A stretch of 64,000 nucleotides of DNA, taken from Ensifer sp. WSM1721. Lineage in GTDB: Bacteria > Pseudomonadota > Alphaproteobacteria > Rhizobiales > Rhizobiaceae. Below the pieces are notes generated by a model. The model had not been told where the DNA came from. It saw only the letters and a list, made by a program, of their open reading frames with translations, and did no database searches. Location: assembly GCF_000513895.2 (NCBI RefSeq), contig NZ_CP165782.1, forward strand, positions 1,302,001-1,366,000, read 5' to 3'. A program made the translations under genes and the position numbers. Of the stretch, positions 15,398-25,792 are shown piece by piece. How positions within the stretch are numbered: the stretch's first letter is position 1; every line of letters starts with the position of its first letter.

Positions 15398-16321
15398 ATG
15401 ACTGTTACTGCCGCAATGGTGAAGGATCTGCGCGAAAAGACCGGCGCAGGCATGATGGATTGCAAGAAGGCGCTTGCTGAAACCAATGGCGACCTGGAAG
15501 CCGCGATCGACTGGCTGCGCGCCAAGGGTATCGCCAAGGCGGACAAGAAGTCCGGCCGTACGGCTGCCGAGGGCCTCATCGGCATCGCCAGCGCCGGCAC
15601 CAAGGCTGTCGTCGTCGAAATCAACTCCGAAACCGATTTCGTTGCCCGCAACGAAGCGTTCCAGGACCTTGTGCGCGGCGTTGCCAATGTCGCGCTGGGC
15701 ACCGTCGGCACCGTCGACGGTGTTGCCAAGGCGACCTATCCGGCAACCGGCAAGTCCGTCGAAGATTCGATCAAGGACGCCATTGCCACGATCGGCGAGA
15801 ACATGACGCTGCGCCGCGCTGCACTGCTTCAGGTCGAAGACGGCGTTGTCGCCACCTATGTCCATAATGCTGCCGGCGAAGGCATCGGTAAGCTTGGCGT
15901 GCTCGTCGCGCTGAAGTCCACGGGAGACAAGGAAGCGCTGAACACGATCGGCCGCCAGGTCGCCATGCACATCGCCGCCACCAATCCGCTGGCGGTCCGT
16001 GCCGAGGAAGTCGACGCCGCCGTCGCCGAGCGCGAGCGCAACGTCTTCATCGAACAGTCGCGCGCTTCGGGCAAACCGGACAACATTATTGAAAAGATGG
16101 TCGAAGGCCGCATGCGCAAGTTCTTCGAAGAAGTCGCGCTGCTCTCGCAGGCCTTCGTCATGAACCCGGACATCACTGTCGGTCAGGCCGTCAAGGATGC
16201 CGAGAAGCTCGCCGGCGCACCGATCGAAGTCACCGGCATGGCTCGCCTCCTGCTTGGTGAGGGCGTCGAGAAGGAAGAGACCGACTTCGCGGCAGAAGTG
16301 GCTGCAGCGGCAAAGGGTTGA
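15398..16321 (+). CDS. tsf: elongation factor Ts
   Basis: This 307-residue protein is the guanine-nucleotide exchange factor of EF-Tu. The N-terminal UBA-like domain ([20 protein letters not shown]) is followed by the EF-TS core with [17 protein letters not shown], which contains the conserved TDFV that inserts beside the EF-Tu nucleotide site. Length is normal. It follows rpsB with a hairpin between them. Confidence 0.98.
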   Translation: MTVTAAMVKDLREKTGAGMMDCKKALAETNGDLEAAIDWLRAKGIAKADKKSGRTAAEGLIGIASAGTKAVVVEINSETDFVARNEAFQDLVRGVANVALGTVGTVDGVAKATYPATGKSVEDSIKDAIATIGENMTLRRAALLQVEDGVVATYVHNAAGEGIGKLGVLVALKSTGDKEALNTIGRQVAMHIAATNPLAVRAEEVDAAVAERERNVFIEQSRASGKPDNIIEKMVEGRMRKFFEEVALLSQAFVMNPDITVGQAVKDAEKLAGAPIEVTGMARLLLGEGVEKEETDFAAEVAAAAKG

Positions 16322-16349
16322 TTTCTTCACCCCGATTGGGAAAAACCTG

Positions 16350-16378
16350 GGGCATCGCGTGACAACGCGGTGCCCTTC
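16350..16378 (+). terminator. hairpin after tsf
   Basis: GGGCATCGCG-tgacaa-CGCGGTGCCC is a ten-base stem with one G-T pair, followed by TTCG; the T tract is weak. Confidence 0.5.
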
Positions 16379-16512
16379 GTGTATCCGGCATTCGTCGATG
16401 CGTCGGACCCGCCGGACCTGCCGGAGCGGTTGATACCACGCAGCCGGATTTTACCCTTTAGCCGCCGTGTGCCGAATTGCGCACATGCGCGCCGATCTGC
16501 TCAGGAGTGATG

Positions 16513-17235
16513 ATGTCGGCCAAGCCAATCTACAAGCGCGTTCTTCTGAAGGCCTCCGGCGAAGCGTTGATGGGAAGCCAGGGCTTCGGAATCGATGTCG
16601 CGGTCGCCGACCGGATCGCCTCGGATATTGCGGAAGCGCGGGCCATGGGGGTCGAGGTCGGTGTCGTCGTCGGCGGCGGCAACATCTTTCGAGGCGTTGC
16701 GGTCGCGTCGAAGGGAGGCGACCGGGTCACCGGCGACCACATGGGAATGCTGGCGACGATCATCAATGCACTTGCGCTGGCGACGTCGCTTCGAAAACTC
16801 GATATCGACACGGTGGTCCTCTCGGCGATCGCCATGCCGGAGATCTGCGAGAGTTTTTCGCAGCGCGCGACGCTCTATCACCTCTCGCTCGGCCGCGTCG
16901 TGATCTTTGCGGGGGGCACCGGCAATCCCTTTTTCACGACGGACTCCGCAGCCGCCCTTCGCGCCGCCGAGATCGGGGCCGAGGCAATCTTCAAGGGAAC
17001 GCAGGTCGACGGGATCTATTCCGCCGATCCAAAAAAGGATCCGTCGGCCGTGAGGTTCGATCGCCTGACGCATAGCGAAGTGCTCGAGAAGGGCTTGGCC
17101 GTCATGGACGTTGCCGCAGTGGCGCTTGCGCGGGAAAATGCTATTCCGATCGTCGTCTTCTCGATCCATGAGAAGGGCGGCTTCGCGGAGATATTGACGG
17201 GTGGCGGCCGTGCCACCATCGTGGCTGATAATTGA
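16513..17235 (+). CDS. pyrH: uridylate kinase
   Basis: This 240-residue amino-acid kinase family enzyme phosphorylates UMP to UDP. It has the N-terminal phosphate loop YKRVLLKASGEALMG, the glycine-rich VVVGGGNIFRG, and FAGGTGNPFFTTDSAAALRAAEI, all typical for bacterial PyrH. Two ATGs stand side by side (16510, 16513); 16513 is chosen because AGGAG lies five bases before it. It is followed by frr after 54 bases. Confidence 0.97.
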   Translation: MSAKPIYKRVLLKASGEALMGSQGFGIDVAVADRIASDIAEARAMGVEVGVVVGGGNIFRGVAVASKGGDRVTGDHMGMLATIINALALATSLRKLDIDTVVLSAIAMPEICESFSQRATLYHLSLGRVVIFAGGTGNPFFTTDSAAALRAAEIGAEAIFKGTQVDGIYSADPKKDPSAVRFDRLTHSEVLEKGLAVMDVAAVALARENAIPIVVFSIHEKGGFAEILTGGGRATIVADN

Positions 17236-17289
17236 CAAGCTGCTGACGGCCCGCAAGCGCCGTCGAAATAAGAACGGGAGTCTTGAACC

Positions 17290-17850
17290 ATGAGTGAAGG
17301 TGTGGATCTGAAGGAACTGAAGCGCCGCATGGATGGAGCGGTCGCTGCATTCAAGCACGACATCGCATCGCTTCGGACCGGCCGCGCGTCGGCAAACGTT
17401 CTCGATCCGGTGACCGTCGAAGCCTACGGTTCGCGCATGCCGCTGAACCAGGTTGCCAACGTCACGGTTCCGGAACCGCGGATGCTTTCGGTGTCGGTGT
17501 GGGACAAGTCCATGGTCGGCGCCGTGGACCGGGCGATCCGGGAGGCCAATCTCGGCCTCAATCCGATCGTCGATGGACAGAACCTGCGCATTCCGCTGCC
17601 GGAGCTGAACGAGGAGCGCCGCAAGTCACTGGCCAAGGTCGCGCACGACTATGCCGAAAAGAGCAAGGTCGCGGTCCGCCATGTCCGCCGTGACGGCATG
17701 GACGACCTGAAAAAAGCCGAAAAGGACGGCGAGATCAGCCAGGACGAGAGCCGCGCTCAGTCCGAGCGCGTACAAAAGATGACCGACGAGGTGATTTCCG
17801 AAATCGACCGCTTGCTCGCGGAGAAGGAAAAGGAAATCATGCAGGTCTGA
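17290..17850 (+). CDS. frr: ribosome recycling factor
   Basis: This 186-residue protein splits the post-termination ribosome with EF-G. Hallmarks are [15 protein letters not shown] near the start of the helical domain, the [19 protein letters not shown] strand region, and the C-terminal helix with [19 protein letters not shown]. Its length is exactly that of the family. Confidence 0.98.
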   Translation: MSEGVDLKELKRRMDGAVAAFKHDIASLRTGRASANVLDPVTVEAYGSRMPLNQVANVTVPEPRMLSVSVWDKSMVGAVDRAIREANLGLNPIVDGQNLRIPLPELNEERRKSLAKVAHDYAEKSKVAVRHVRRDGMDDLKKAEKDGEISQDESRAQSERVQKMTDEVISEIDRLLAEKEKEIMQV

Positions 17851-17887
17851 CCGACGCGTATTTCGAGTCTCATTTTTCGGGCGGCCC

Positions 17888-18631
17888 ATGCAAGAATTCA
17901 TTCCGACAAACGTACCGAGGCATGTCGCCATCATCATGGACGGCAACGGTCGCTGGGCGAATGCGCGTGGACTGCCCCGCACGATGGGACATCGGAAAGG
18001 CGTCGAGGCGGTGCGCGGCGCGGTCAGAACGGCCGCTGAGATCGGCATTCGCTACCTGACCCTTTTCGCTTTTTCGTCGGAGAACTGGAGCAGGCCGCAG
18101 GACGAGGTCAGCGACCTCATGGGCTTGCTCAAGGCCTTCATACGAAGGGACCTCGTGGATCTGCATCGTGAGAATGTTCGCATCCGCGTCATAGGTGATC
18201 GAACCAACCTGAACGGCGACATTCTCCCTCTGCTGATCGAGGCCGAGGAGATGACGAGCGCGAATACGGGAATCACCCTGGTGATCGCGTTCAACTATGG
18301 TGCGCGGGATGAACTGGCGAGGGCGATGCGCCGCCTGGCGGAGGAAGTGGCCGCCGGCCACCTTCGTCCGGACGAGATCAATGTGGAGCGGATCGCGGCG
18401 ACCCTCGACACGGCGGGTATTCCCGACCCCGACCTCATTCTCAGGACGAGCGGCGAGGAGCGTCTCTCCAATTTTCTGCTTTGGCAAGGAGCGTACTCCG
18501 AGTTGCTGTTCATTCCCGAGCTCTGGCCGGATTTCACACGCGAGACATTTCTCGCTGCCATCGAAAAATATTCCTGCCGCGAACGCCGCTTTGGCGGCCT
18601 GCCGCAACCGACACTGGCGGTCGGCTCCTGA
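17888..18631 (+). CDS. uppS: undecaprenyl diphosphate synthase (isoprenyl transferase)
   Basis: This 247-residue cis-prenyltransferase makes the C55 lipid carrier for cell-wall and polysaccharide synthesis. The catalytic aspartate is D18 in [13 protein letters not shown], and [15 protein letters not shown] with AYSEL carries the C-terminal substrate residues. The stop codon overlaps the start of cdsA by one base (TGATG), so the two are coupled. Confidence 0.96.
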   Translation: MQEFIPTNVPRHVAIIMDGNGRWANARGLPRTMGHRKGVEAVRGAVRTAAEIGIRYLTLFAFSSENWSRPQDEVSDLMGLLKAFIRRDLVDLHRENVRIRVIGDRTNLNGDILPLLIEAEEMTSANTGITLVIAFNYGARDELARAMRRLAEEVAAGHLRPDEINVERIAATLDTAGIPDPDLILRTSGEERLSNFLLWQGAYSELLFIPELWPDFTRETFLAAIEKYSCRERRFGGLPQPTLAVGS

Positions 18632-19464
18632 TGCAAACTGAACTCAAACTTCGCGTCGCGTCCGGAGCGGTCCTGGCGGCGATCGCTCTCGGTGCGACCT
18701 GGGCAGGTGGTTTTTCCTTCAAGCTCCTGTCCGTCGCAATAGGTTTACTCGTGTATTACGAGTGGTCGACGATCACGAGGCTCCCCGAGCGGGATTTCCA
18801 GGGCAACGCCCTCGGATGGCTGTCGCAGGCCATGATCGCGGGGTTCGTCCTCCTGGACTATATGCACGTCAGCCTGCCGGCGCTTGCTGTCTGCGCGGCC
18901 GCTGGGGCGCTATGGGTACTGATCAGGGCAAGAAGTTGGTGGCTACCGGGCGGCATCGTCTATGCCGGGCTGACCAGCATATCACTCGCGGCAATCCGCG
19001 GGGCGGACTATCTCGGCCTGATTGCGATGCTGTTCGTCTTCGCCGTCGTATGGGCGACGGATATCTTCGCCTATTTCACCGGCAGAGCGCTTGGCGGCCC
19101 TAAGCTGGCGCCGGCGATCTCACCGGGCAAGACCTTGTCGGGAGCGATCGGAGGAACGATCTGCGGCGTTCTTGCCGGCGTAGCCGTCTTTATGGTCCAC
19201 TTTTCCATCGAGGATCTGCGCATCCCCGTCATCGCGCTGGTGTTGTCGACCGCGAGCCAGGTGGGAGATCTATTTGAATCCTTCGTCAAGCGCCGTTTCG
19301 GCGTGAAGGATTCGAGTCACCTGATTCCAGGGCACGGCGGGGTCATGGACCGGGTCGATGGGTTGATATTCGCTTGCATTGCGGCCCTGGCGCTGGTGTT
19401 GGGCCAGACCCTGCTTTCAGGCGGGCGGGAAGTTGCCTTCGGTTCGGTTCTGTTGGGCCTCTAG
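18631..19464 (+). CDS. cdsA: phosphatidate cytidylyltransferase
   Basis: This 277-residue membrane enzyme makes CDP-diacylglycerol, the precursor of membrane phospholipids. It has about eight hydrophobic segments and the CDS signature SFVKRRFGVKDSSHLIPGHG followed by GVMDRVDG near residues 213-240. It starts in the uppS stop codon. In many bacteria dxr lies between cdsA and rseP; here it does not. Confidence 0.95.
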   Translation: MQTELKLRVASGAVLAAIALGATWAGGFSFKLLSVAIGLLVYYEWSTITRLPERDFQGNALGWLSQAMIAGFVLLDYMHVSLPALAVCAAAGALWVLIRARSWWLPGGIVYAGLTSISLAAIRGADYLGLIAMLFVFAVVWATDIFAYFTGRALGGPKLAPAISPGKTLSGAIGGTICGVLAGVAVFMVHFSIEDLRIPVIALVLSTASQVGDLFESFVKRRFGVKDSSHLIPGHGGVMDRVDGLIFACIAALALVLGQTLLSGGREVAFGSVLLGL

Positions 19465-19585
19465 ACGACGATGACTTACGTCGAACCGATCAAGCCATCG
19501 TGATCGATTTCCGATAAGCTGGAGCAAATACGGGCGGAAAAGCGCGTGCACCTTTCGTCATCCAGCTTTAAGGCCACCGCATAGT

Positions 19586-19640
19586 TCCTTATATCAGGGC
19601 GGAAATAAGGATAGATTATGCGGCAATTCAAAGTGTAGCG
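19586..19640 (+). repeat. RIME-like repeat, decayed copy E
   Basis: TCCTTAT (19586-19592) and ATAAGGA (19605-19611) form the first palindrome; it is followed by the core ATGCGGCAATTCAAAGTG, one base different from copies A, B and D over ATGCAGCAATTCAA. The second palindrome is not recognisable. It lies in the 230-base cdsA-rseP gap. Confidence 0.6.
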
Positions 19641-19694
19641 GCTGCCTCGGCGCCTTGCGAGGAACGGGCGGGCGTAGCGGCAGATGCGTTAGGA

Positions 19695-20825
19695 ATGACC
19701 ATGAGCCTTCTGCTTGACAATCTCCAGTACACCATCCCCACCTTTCTGTTCCTGTTGACCTTGCTGGTCTTCGTTCATGAGATGGGGCACTATCTTGTCG
19801 GCCGCTGGTCCGGCATCCGTATCCTTGCCTTTTCCGTCGGTTTCGGACCGGAGCTCTTCGGCTGGACCGATCGCCATGGCACCCGCTGGAAATTCTGCGT
19901 GATCCCGCTTGGCGGCTATGTGAAGTTCTTCGGCGACGAGGACGCGGCGAGCACGCCCGACTATCGGCGGCTGGAGACGATCGCTCCGGAGGACCGCGCG
20001 CGAACGTTCCTCGGCGCCAAGCTGTGGAAGCGGGCCGCGACCGTGGCCGCCGGCCCGATCGCGAATTTCCTTCTCGCGATCGCTATCTTTGCCGTCCTCT
20101 TTTCCATCTATGGTCGCGCGGTCGCCGATCCTGTCGTCGCTTTCGTGGCGCCCGGCAGCGCGGCGGAGAAGGCTGGCATACTGCCGGGCGACCGGCTGTT
20201 GTCGATCGACGGAAGGCCGATCGCGACCTTCGATGACGTGCGCCGCTATGTGAGCGTTCGCCCCGAACTGCCGATTACTGTTCGGATAGAGCGCGAGGGT
20301 GCCGCGTTCGATCTGCCGATGGTGCCGCAGCGCACCCAGTCCGTCGATCCCCTGGGCAACAAGGTTGAAGAGGGCAAGATCGGCATCGGCACAAATCAGG
20401 AAGCCGGCAATTTCCGAATCGAGACCTACGGACCGCTCGAGGCGGTCGGGCAGGGCGCCCTGCAGAGCTGGCGCATCGTGACGGGCACTTTCGATTATCT
20501 TTCCAATCTGGTCGTCGGGCGGATGAACGCTGACCAGGTGGGTGGGCCGATCCGCATCGCGCAGATGTCCGGTCAGATGGCAAAGCTTGGCATTGCGGAA
20601 GTGCTGAACTTCGCGGCCGTCCTTTCGGTTTCCATAGGATTGCTTAACCTAATGCCCGTTCCGGTGCTTGATGGCGGCCATCTCATGTTCTATGCGGTCG
20701 AGGCGCTGCGCGGTAAGCCGGTCGGCCCCGCCGCGCAGGATCTCGCATTCCGCATCGGCTTTGCGATGGTGCTCATGCTCACGGCGTTCGCGGCGTGGAA
20801 CGACATCAATTGGCTCTTTGGATGA
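19695..20825 (+). CDS. rseP: RIP metalloprotease RseP (site-2 protease)
   Basis: This 376-residue intramembrane zinc protease has H28-E29-M-G-H32 in the first transmembrane helix, one PDZ domain (about 125-200, with AEKAGILPGDRLLSIDG), and the late membrane motif LNLMPVPVLDGGHL with the third zinc ligand Asp. E. coli RseP has two PDZ domains; the apparent single domain here agrees with shorter alphaproteobacterial forms (MmpA in Caulobacter). It cleaves anti-sigma factors or signal-peptide remnants. Start may be 19695 or the second ATG at 19701. Confidence 0.93.
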   Translation: MTMSLLLDNLQYTIPTFLFLLTLLVFVHEMGHYLVGRWSGIRILAFSVGFGPELFGWTDRHGTRWKFCVIPLGGYVKFFGDEDAASTPDYRRLETIAPEDRARTFLGAKLWKRAATVAAGPIANFLLAIAIFAVLFSIYGRAVADPVVAFVAPGSAAEKAGILPGDRLLSIDGRPIATFDDVRRYVSVRPELPITVRIEREGAAFDLPMVPQRTQSVDPLGNKVEEGKIGIGTNQEAGNFRIETYGPLEAVGQGALQSWRIVTGTFDYLSNLVVGRMNADQVGGPIRIAQMSGQMAKLGIAEVLNFAAVLSVSIGLLNLMPVPVLDGGHLMFYAVEALRGKPVGPAAQDLAFRIGFAMVLMLTAFAAWNDINWLFG

Positions 20826-21076
20826 TGTCGGCTGCCTTCGAACTGGATGTGATGATCTTTATGGATTTTGTGAAGGATTGATTCCGTCGGCTTGCTCCGC
20901 AACGATTTGTTTACGTTAATGCGAGGCCGTAGTGGCTGTTAAGCCACGGTTCGAATTGAAGTAAACAGAAATTAACGAGCTGGCTTGCTTGTATGGGAAA
21001 AGCGGGTAAAACGGCAACCGTGACCGGAGTCGGTACGAAATTGCCGCGGGACGTTGGGAAAAGGTAAGATTTAAAC

Positions 21077-23410
21077 ATGAAAGCTGGTTCAAGGTTTTTG
21101 AACGCGGTGTCGGCGTTTGCGCTCTCAGCGAGCATGGTTGCCACGGGTACCGGTGTTGGGCTGGTTGCCGGCACGTCGGTTGCACAAGCCGCGGTCATCA
21201 ATCGGGTTGAAGTGCGTGGTGCAACGCGCGTAAGCGCGGAAACCGTTCGTGCCAACATCACGATCGTCCCCGGCAAGAGCTTCAGCAATGCGGATATCGA
21301 CGCTTCGGTGAAGCGTCTTTATGGCACCGGCTATTTCTCCGACGTCAGCATCACCGTTTCCGGCGGCACGCTCGTTGTCTCCGTCAGTGAAAACCAGCTC
21401 GTGAATCAGGTCGTCTTCAACGGCAACCGCAAGATCAAGGACGACAAGCTTCAGGGCATCGTACGCACGCAGCCGCTCGGTCCCTACAGCGAGGCCACTG
21501 TCGAGAACGACATTCAGGCCATCAAGGACGCCTACGCTGCGATCGGTCGCAGCGACGTGACGGTGACCACGCAGGTCGTGCCGATTGCCGAGGGCCGCGT
21601 CAATGTCGCCTTCGTCGTCAACGAGGGTGAGCGCACGAAGATTTCCGAGATCAACTTCGTCGGCAACGAAGCCTACAGCGACGGTCGTCTGCAGTCGGTG
21701 ATCGCGACGAAGGAATCGGGTCTTTTTTCGTTCCTCACCCGCAAGGACGTCTATAATCCGGACAAGCTGCGGGCCGACGAAGATTTGCTGCGGCAGTTCT
21801 ATTACAACCGCGGCTACGCCGATTTCCAGGTGATTTCGTCTGAGGCGACGCTCAACGAAGCGACCAACGAATATACCGTGACGATCACCGTCGAGGAAGG
21901 TCCGCGTTACGACTTCGGTCCGATCAATGTCGAGTCGACCGTCGAAGGCATCAATGCCGAAGAGCTGAAGAGTCTGGTCCAGAGCCGCGAGGGTTCTGTC
22001 TACAAGGCCAAGGACATTCAGGACACGATGAGCGAGATTTCGAAGCGTGTCGCGTCGGAGGGCTATCCCTTTGCGCGCGTTACGCCGCGCGGCAACCGCG
22101 ATCTCTCCAATCATACGATCGCCGTCGACTATCTCGTCGACCAGGGTGAGCGCGCCTATGTCGAGCGCATCGAGATTCGGGGCAACACCCGTACGCGCGA
22201 CTATGTCATCCGTCGCGAATTCGACGTCGGCGAGGGCGACGCCTTCAACCAGGAGATGATTGCTCGCGCCAAGCGCCGGCTGGAGGCGCTGGGCTACTTC
22301 TCCTCGGTCAACATTACGACGGCCCCGGGCAGCGCGGCTGACCGCGTCATCATTATCGTCGATGTGCAGGATCAGTCGACGGGTTCGTTCGGTATCGGTG
22401 CCGGTTACTCCGCAGGCAGCGGCGGCGGCTTCCTCGTCGAAGCTTCGATCGAGGAAAAGAACTTCCTCGGTCGCGGCCAGTATATTCGTCTTGCCGCTGG
22501 CAAGGGCGAAGATAGCCAGACCTACAACGTTTCCTTCACCGAACCGTACTTCCTCGGCTATCGTCTGGCGGCGGGCTTCGATCTGTTCAAGAACGAGACC
22601 GATTTCGACGACGACAATTACAGCTACAACGACCAGGGCTTCAGCCTGCGCGTGACGGCGCCGATCACGGAGAACCTGTCGACCACGCTGCGCTACAACT
22701 ATACGGAGCTGGAGTATTTCGGCGACAAGGACGAGCTCTCGTCGCCCTATGATCGTGCTATCGACGACAGCCCCTGGACGCGGTCGTCCGTGTCGCACTC
22801 CATCACATACAACACGCTCGACGACGCGCAGCTCCCGCACGAGGGTATCCTCGCTTCGTTCACGCAGGAGTTCGCCGGCCTCGGCGGCACGTCGGATTTC
22901 TACAAGATCACCGGTAAGGCCAAGTGGTACTACACGCTGAACGACGAAGCGGACATCATTGCGTCGCTCGCCGGTAGCGCTGGTCACGTGTTCAAGACGT
23001 CCGGCTCGATGGAAGTCTTCGATCAATTCCAGCTTGGCAGCAACGACATCCGCGGCTTCGAGCGCAACGGCATCGGCCCCCGTGTCAACAACGGTGATGC
23101 CTTGGGTGGCACGACCTATTTCACCGCATCTGCGGAGGCGTCATTCCCGTTGCCCGGCATTCCGCGTGACAGCGGCTTCCGCGGCGCGTTGTTCGTGGAC
23201 GCAGGTACGCTCTACGGCAACGACGTGAGGTTGACCGGAGCCGGGGAATCCGTTCGTGGCGAAGACGCGTCGTTGCGCGCCTCCGTCGGCGTCAGCCTGA
23301 TCTGGGCTTCACCTTTCGGCCCGCTGCGTGTCGATTATGCCGTGCCGGTCGCAAAGGAAGACTTCGACGAGGTCCAGAACTTCAAGTTCGGTATCAACTC
23401 GTCGTTCTGA
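21077..23410 (+). CDS. bamA: outer membrane protein assembly factor BamA
   Basis: This 777-residue protein inserts beta-barrel proteins in the outer membrane. A signal peptide (cleavage near AQA-AV) is followed by five POTRA repeats up to about residue 430, then a 16-strand Omp85 barrel. It contains the conserved [16 protein letters not shown], the barrel VRGF-type motif, and ends in Phe (KFGINSSF), the outer-membrane signature. It is followed by lpxD after a 43-base gap holding a hairpin. Confidence 0.97.
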   Translation: MKAGSRFLNAVSAFALSASMVATGTGVGLVAGTSVAQAAVINRVEVRGATRVSAETVRANITIVPGKSFSNADIDASVKRLYGTGYFSDVSITVSGGTLVVSVSENQLVNQVVFNGNRKIKDDKLQGIVRTQPLGPYSEATVENDIQAIKDAYAAIGRSDVTVTTQVVPIAEGRVNVAFVVNEGERTKISEINFVGNEAYSDGRLQSVIATKESGLFSFLTRKDVYNPDKLRADEDLLRQFYYNRGYADFQVISSEATLNEATNEYTVTITVEEGPRYDFGPINVESTVEGINAEELKSLVQSREGSVYKAKDIQDTMSEISKRVASEGYPFARVTPRGNRDLSNHTIAVDYLVDQGERAYVERIEIRGNTRTRDYVIRREFDVGEGDAFNQEMIARAKRRLEALGYFSSVNITTAPGSAADRVIIIVDVQDQSTGSFGIGAGYSAGSGGGFLVEASIEEKNFLGRGQYIRLAAGKGEDSQTYNVSFTEPYFLGYRLAAGFDLFKNETDFDDDNYSYNDQGFSLRVTAPITENLSTTLRYNYTELEYFGDKDELSSPYDRAIDDSPWTRSSVSHSITYNTLDDAQLPHEGILASFTQEFAGLGGTSDFYKITGKAKWYYTLNDEADIIASLAGSAGHVFKTSGSMEVFDQFQLGSNDIRGFERNGIGPRVNNGDALGGTTYFTASAEASFPLPGIPRDSGFRGALFVDAGTLYGNDVRLTGAGESVRGEDASLRASVGVSLIWASPFGPLRVDYAVPVAKEDFDEVQNFKFGINSSF

Positions 23411-23419
23411 TAAGAGCAG

Positions 23420-23448
23420 TCCAGAACTGCCAGAAGAACGTTCTGGAG
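23420..23448 (+). promoter_or_regulatory. hairpin covering the lpxD ribosome-binding site
   Basis: TCCAGAAC (23420-23427) and GTTCTGGA (23440-23447) form a perfect eight-base stem with a 12-base loop. The lpxD Shine-Dalgarno GGAG (23445-23448) lies in the 3' arm and would be masked when the stem forms. Confidence 0.5.
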
Positions 23449-23453
23449 TGTCC

Positions 23454-24518
23454 ATGGAACAGAATTGGTTTTTTCCGCCCCATCAGGGGATTCGTTTGGG
23501 CGACCTGGCGAATCAGATTGGGGCGGAGTTGCTGGACACGGCCGCCGCCGACCGTGCCGTTCGCTCGGTGGCGCCGGTTTACCGCGCAAAGCCCGGCGAG
23601 ATCTGTTACATGCTCTCGCGCAAGAGCCGCGACGAGCTGGAGAGCTGTCACGCCTCCGCGATCATCTGCGACAAGGCGATTGCCTCGATCGTCCCCGACA
23701 CCATCCCTGTGCTCCTGGCTTCGAAGCCGCATACGGCATTCGCGCTCGCCGGCGCCTTGCTTCACGAGAATGCGCTGCGTCCGTCATACAACACGAGCGA
23801 GCGCGGTGTCGCGCCCGGAGCTTTCGTCGATCCGACGGCGCGGCTGGAAGCGGGCGTCGAGGTCGAGCCAATGGCGGTCATTGGCGCCGGCGCCGAGATC
23901 GGCAGCGGGACACGCATTGCAGCCGGGGCGGTGATCGGACCGGGCGTACGGATCGGCCGCGATTGCACGATTTCCGCCGGCGCGAGCATCCTTTGCGCGC
24001 TGGTCGGCAACAACGTCATTGTCCATCCCGGCGCGCGGATCGGCCAGGACGGATTCGGTTATGCACCGGGTCCGAAAGGTGGAATGATCAAAATCGTTCA
24101 GGTTGGACGCGTGATCATTCAGGACCACGTCGAGATTGGTGCCAACACCACCATCGATCGCGGTACCATGGACGACACGGTGATCGGCGAAGGCACGAAG
24201 ATCGACAATCTCGTGCAGATTGGCCACAACGTCCGCATCGGCCGTTATTGCGGCATCGTCAGTCAGGTGGGCATCGCCGGCAGCGCGCGCATCGGCGATG
24301 GCGTGATGATTGGCGGCGGCACCGGGGTCAATGGTCATATCAGCATCGGAGATGGAGTGCAGATTGCGGCCATGAGCGGCGTCGCGAGCGATGTCCCGGC
24401 AGGCGAGCGCTACGGCGGAATTCCGGCGCGGCCGATGCGGGACTTCCTGCGCGACGTGGCTGAGATGGCGTTGCGGGCAAGCGAGAGGCAGAAGAAAAAG
24501 GGTGGCAAGGATGAATGA
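23454..24518 (+). CDS. lpxD: UDP-3-O-acylglucosamine N-acyltransferase
   Basis: This 354-residue enzyme N-acylates UDP-3-O-acyl-glucosamine in lipid A synthesis. It has an N-terminal uridine-binding domain (about 1-110) and a left-handed beta-helix of hexapeptide repeats; the catalytic histidine is expected in [17 protein letters not shown] or the later [21 protein letters not shown]. The ATG opens [12 protein letters not shown]; a longer frame back to 23328 overlaps bamA and lacks a ribosome-binding site. It overlaps fabZ by eight bases. Confidence 0.95.
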   Translation: MEQNWFFPPHQGIRLGDLANQIGAELLDTAAADRAVRSVAPVYRAKPGEICYMLSRKSRDELESCHASAIICDKAIASIVPDTIPVLLASKPHTAFALAGALLHENALRPSYNTSERGVAPGAFVDPTARLEAGVEVEPMAVIGAGAEIGSGTRIAAGAVIGPGVRIGRDCTISAGASILCALVGNNVIVHPGARIGQDGFGYAPGPKGGMIKIVQVGRVIIQDHVEIGANTTIDRGTMDDTVIGEGTKIDNLVQIGHNVRIGRYCGIVSQVGIAGSARIGDGVMIGGGTGVNGHISIGDGVQIAAMSGVASDVPAGERYGGIPARPMRDFLRDVAEMALRASERQKKKGGKDE

Positions 24519-24975
24519 GGCTGCAACTGTTCTCGGGACGGCGGATATACAGGAGATCCTGAAGCTTCTTCCCCATCGCTATCCCTTCCTTCTTGTCGAC
24601 CGCATCATCGAGATCGACGGTGACAATTCGGCGATCGGGATCAAGAACGTGACGGCGAACGAGCCGCACTTTACCGGGCACTTCCCGGAAAAGCCGATCA
24701 TGCCGGGCGTTCTGCTGATCGAAGGCATGGCGCAGACGGCAGGGGCAATCTGCGCCCGCAAGACCGGGATCGGCAGCAACCTCGTCTATTTCATGACGAT
24801 CGACAATGCCCGTTTCCGCAAGCCGGTGGTGCCGGGCGATCAGGTCGAGTTCCATGTCACGAAGCACAAGCAGCGGGGCAATATCTGGAAATTTCACTGT
24901 GATGCAAAAGTTGACGGGCAACTCGTCGCGGAAGCTGATATCGGCGCGATGATAGTCAGCAAGGAAGACGCCTGA
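24511..24975 (+). CDS. fabZ: 3-hydroxyacyl-ACP dehydratase FabZ
   Basis: This 154-residue hotdog-fold dehydratase works in fatty-acid elongation. The active-site His is in [18 protein letters not shown] and the Glu is in [12 protein letters not shown]. The start at MNEAATVLG overlaps the end of lpxD; upstream AAGGGTGGCAAGG gives the ribosome-binding site. Its place between lpxD and lpxA is the usual arrangement and ties fatty-acid and lipid A supply of hydroxyacyl-ACP together. Confidence 0.96.
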   Translation: MNEAATVLGTADIQEILKLLPHRYPFLLVDRIIEIDGDNSAIGIKNVTANEPHFTGHFPEKPIMPGVLLIEGMAQTAGAICARKTGIGSNLVYFMTIDNARFRKPVVPGDQVEFHVTKHKQRGNIWKFHCDAKVDGQLVAEADIGAMIVSKEDA

Positions 24976-24977
24976 GA

Positions 24978-25790
24978 ATGATAGCATCAAGTGCAAAGAT
25001 CCACCCGTCGTCGGTCATCGAGGACGGCGCAGTGATCGGCGAGAACGTAACGATCGGCCCGCTTTGCCATATCGGGCCGAAAGTCGTTCTCGGAGATGAC
25101 GTTGAGCTCTTGAGCCACGTCGTCGTCATCGGCCGTACGACCGTCGGCAAGCGGACGAAAATCTTCCCGGGTGCCGTCATCGGCGGCGATTCGCAGAGCG
25201 CTCACCACAGCGCATTGAACACGACGCTGACGATCGGCGAGAACTGCACGATCCGCGAAGGCGTGACCATGAACACGGGCACGGTGGAACACGGCGGCAC
25301 AACCATCGTCGGCAACAACAACCTGTTCCTCGCCTATTCGCACGTTGCGCATGATTGCCGCCTCGGAAACAACATCATCCTGTCCAACAACGTGATGCTC
25401 GCAGGCCACGTCACGGTGGAGGATCGCGCCATTCTCGGCGGCGGTTCGGCGGTTCATCAGTTCACCCGCGTCGGCCGTCAGGCCTTCATCGGCGGACTTT
25501 CGGCAGTGAGCTACGATGTCATTCCCTATGGCATGCTCAACGGCAATCCAGGCGTCCTGAGCGGCCTCAACGTCGTTGGCATGACGCGCGCGGGCATCGA
25601 TCGCCAGACGATCCACAAGGTTCGGCGGTGCTACAAGCAGATCTTCGAAGGGCCTGAGTCGGTTCGCGCAAATGCGGCCGCAGTTCGCAACGAATATCTT
25701 GATTGCCCCCCGGCACTCGAGATCCTCGATTTCATTGCCGCAGATAGCGAGCGCGCGCTCTCCTCGCCGAACCGCGGCGGCAAGGGTTGA
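24978..25790 (+). CDS. lpxA: UDP-N-acetylglucosamine acyltransferase
   Basis: This 270-residue enzyme starts lipid A synthesis by 3-O-acylation of UDP-GlcNAc. It shows regular hexapeptide repeats, the catalytic-His stretch [15 protein letters not shown], the chain-length region [15 protein letters not shown], and the C-terminal helical part with [24 protein letters not shown]. It begins two bases after fabZ. Length is normal. Confidence 0.97.
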   Translation: MIASSAKIHPSSVIEDGAVIGENVTIGPLCHIGPKVVLGDDVELLSHVVVIGRTTVGKRTKIFPGAVIGGDSQSAHHSALNTTLTIGENCTIREGVTMNTGTVEHGGTTIVGNNNLFLAYSHVAHDCRLGNNIILSNNVMLAGHVTVEDRAILGGGSAVHQFTRVGRQAFIGGLSAVSYDVIPYGMLNGNPGVLSGLNVVGMTRAGIDRQTIHKVRRCYKQIFEGPESVRANAAAVRNEYLDCPPALEILDFIAADSERALSSPNRGGKG

Positions 25791-25792
25791 CA

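Noticed and set aside
21125..23026. A 633-codon minus-strand frame opposite bamA
   Set aside because: Shadow of bamA; no ribosome-binding site and no domain.
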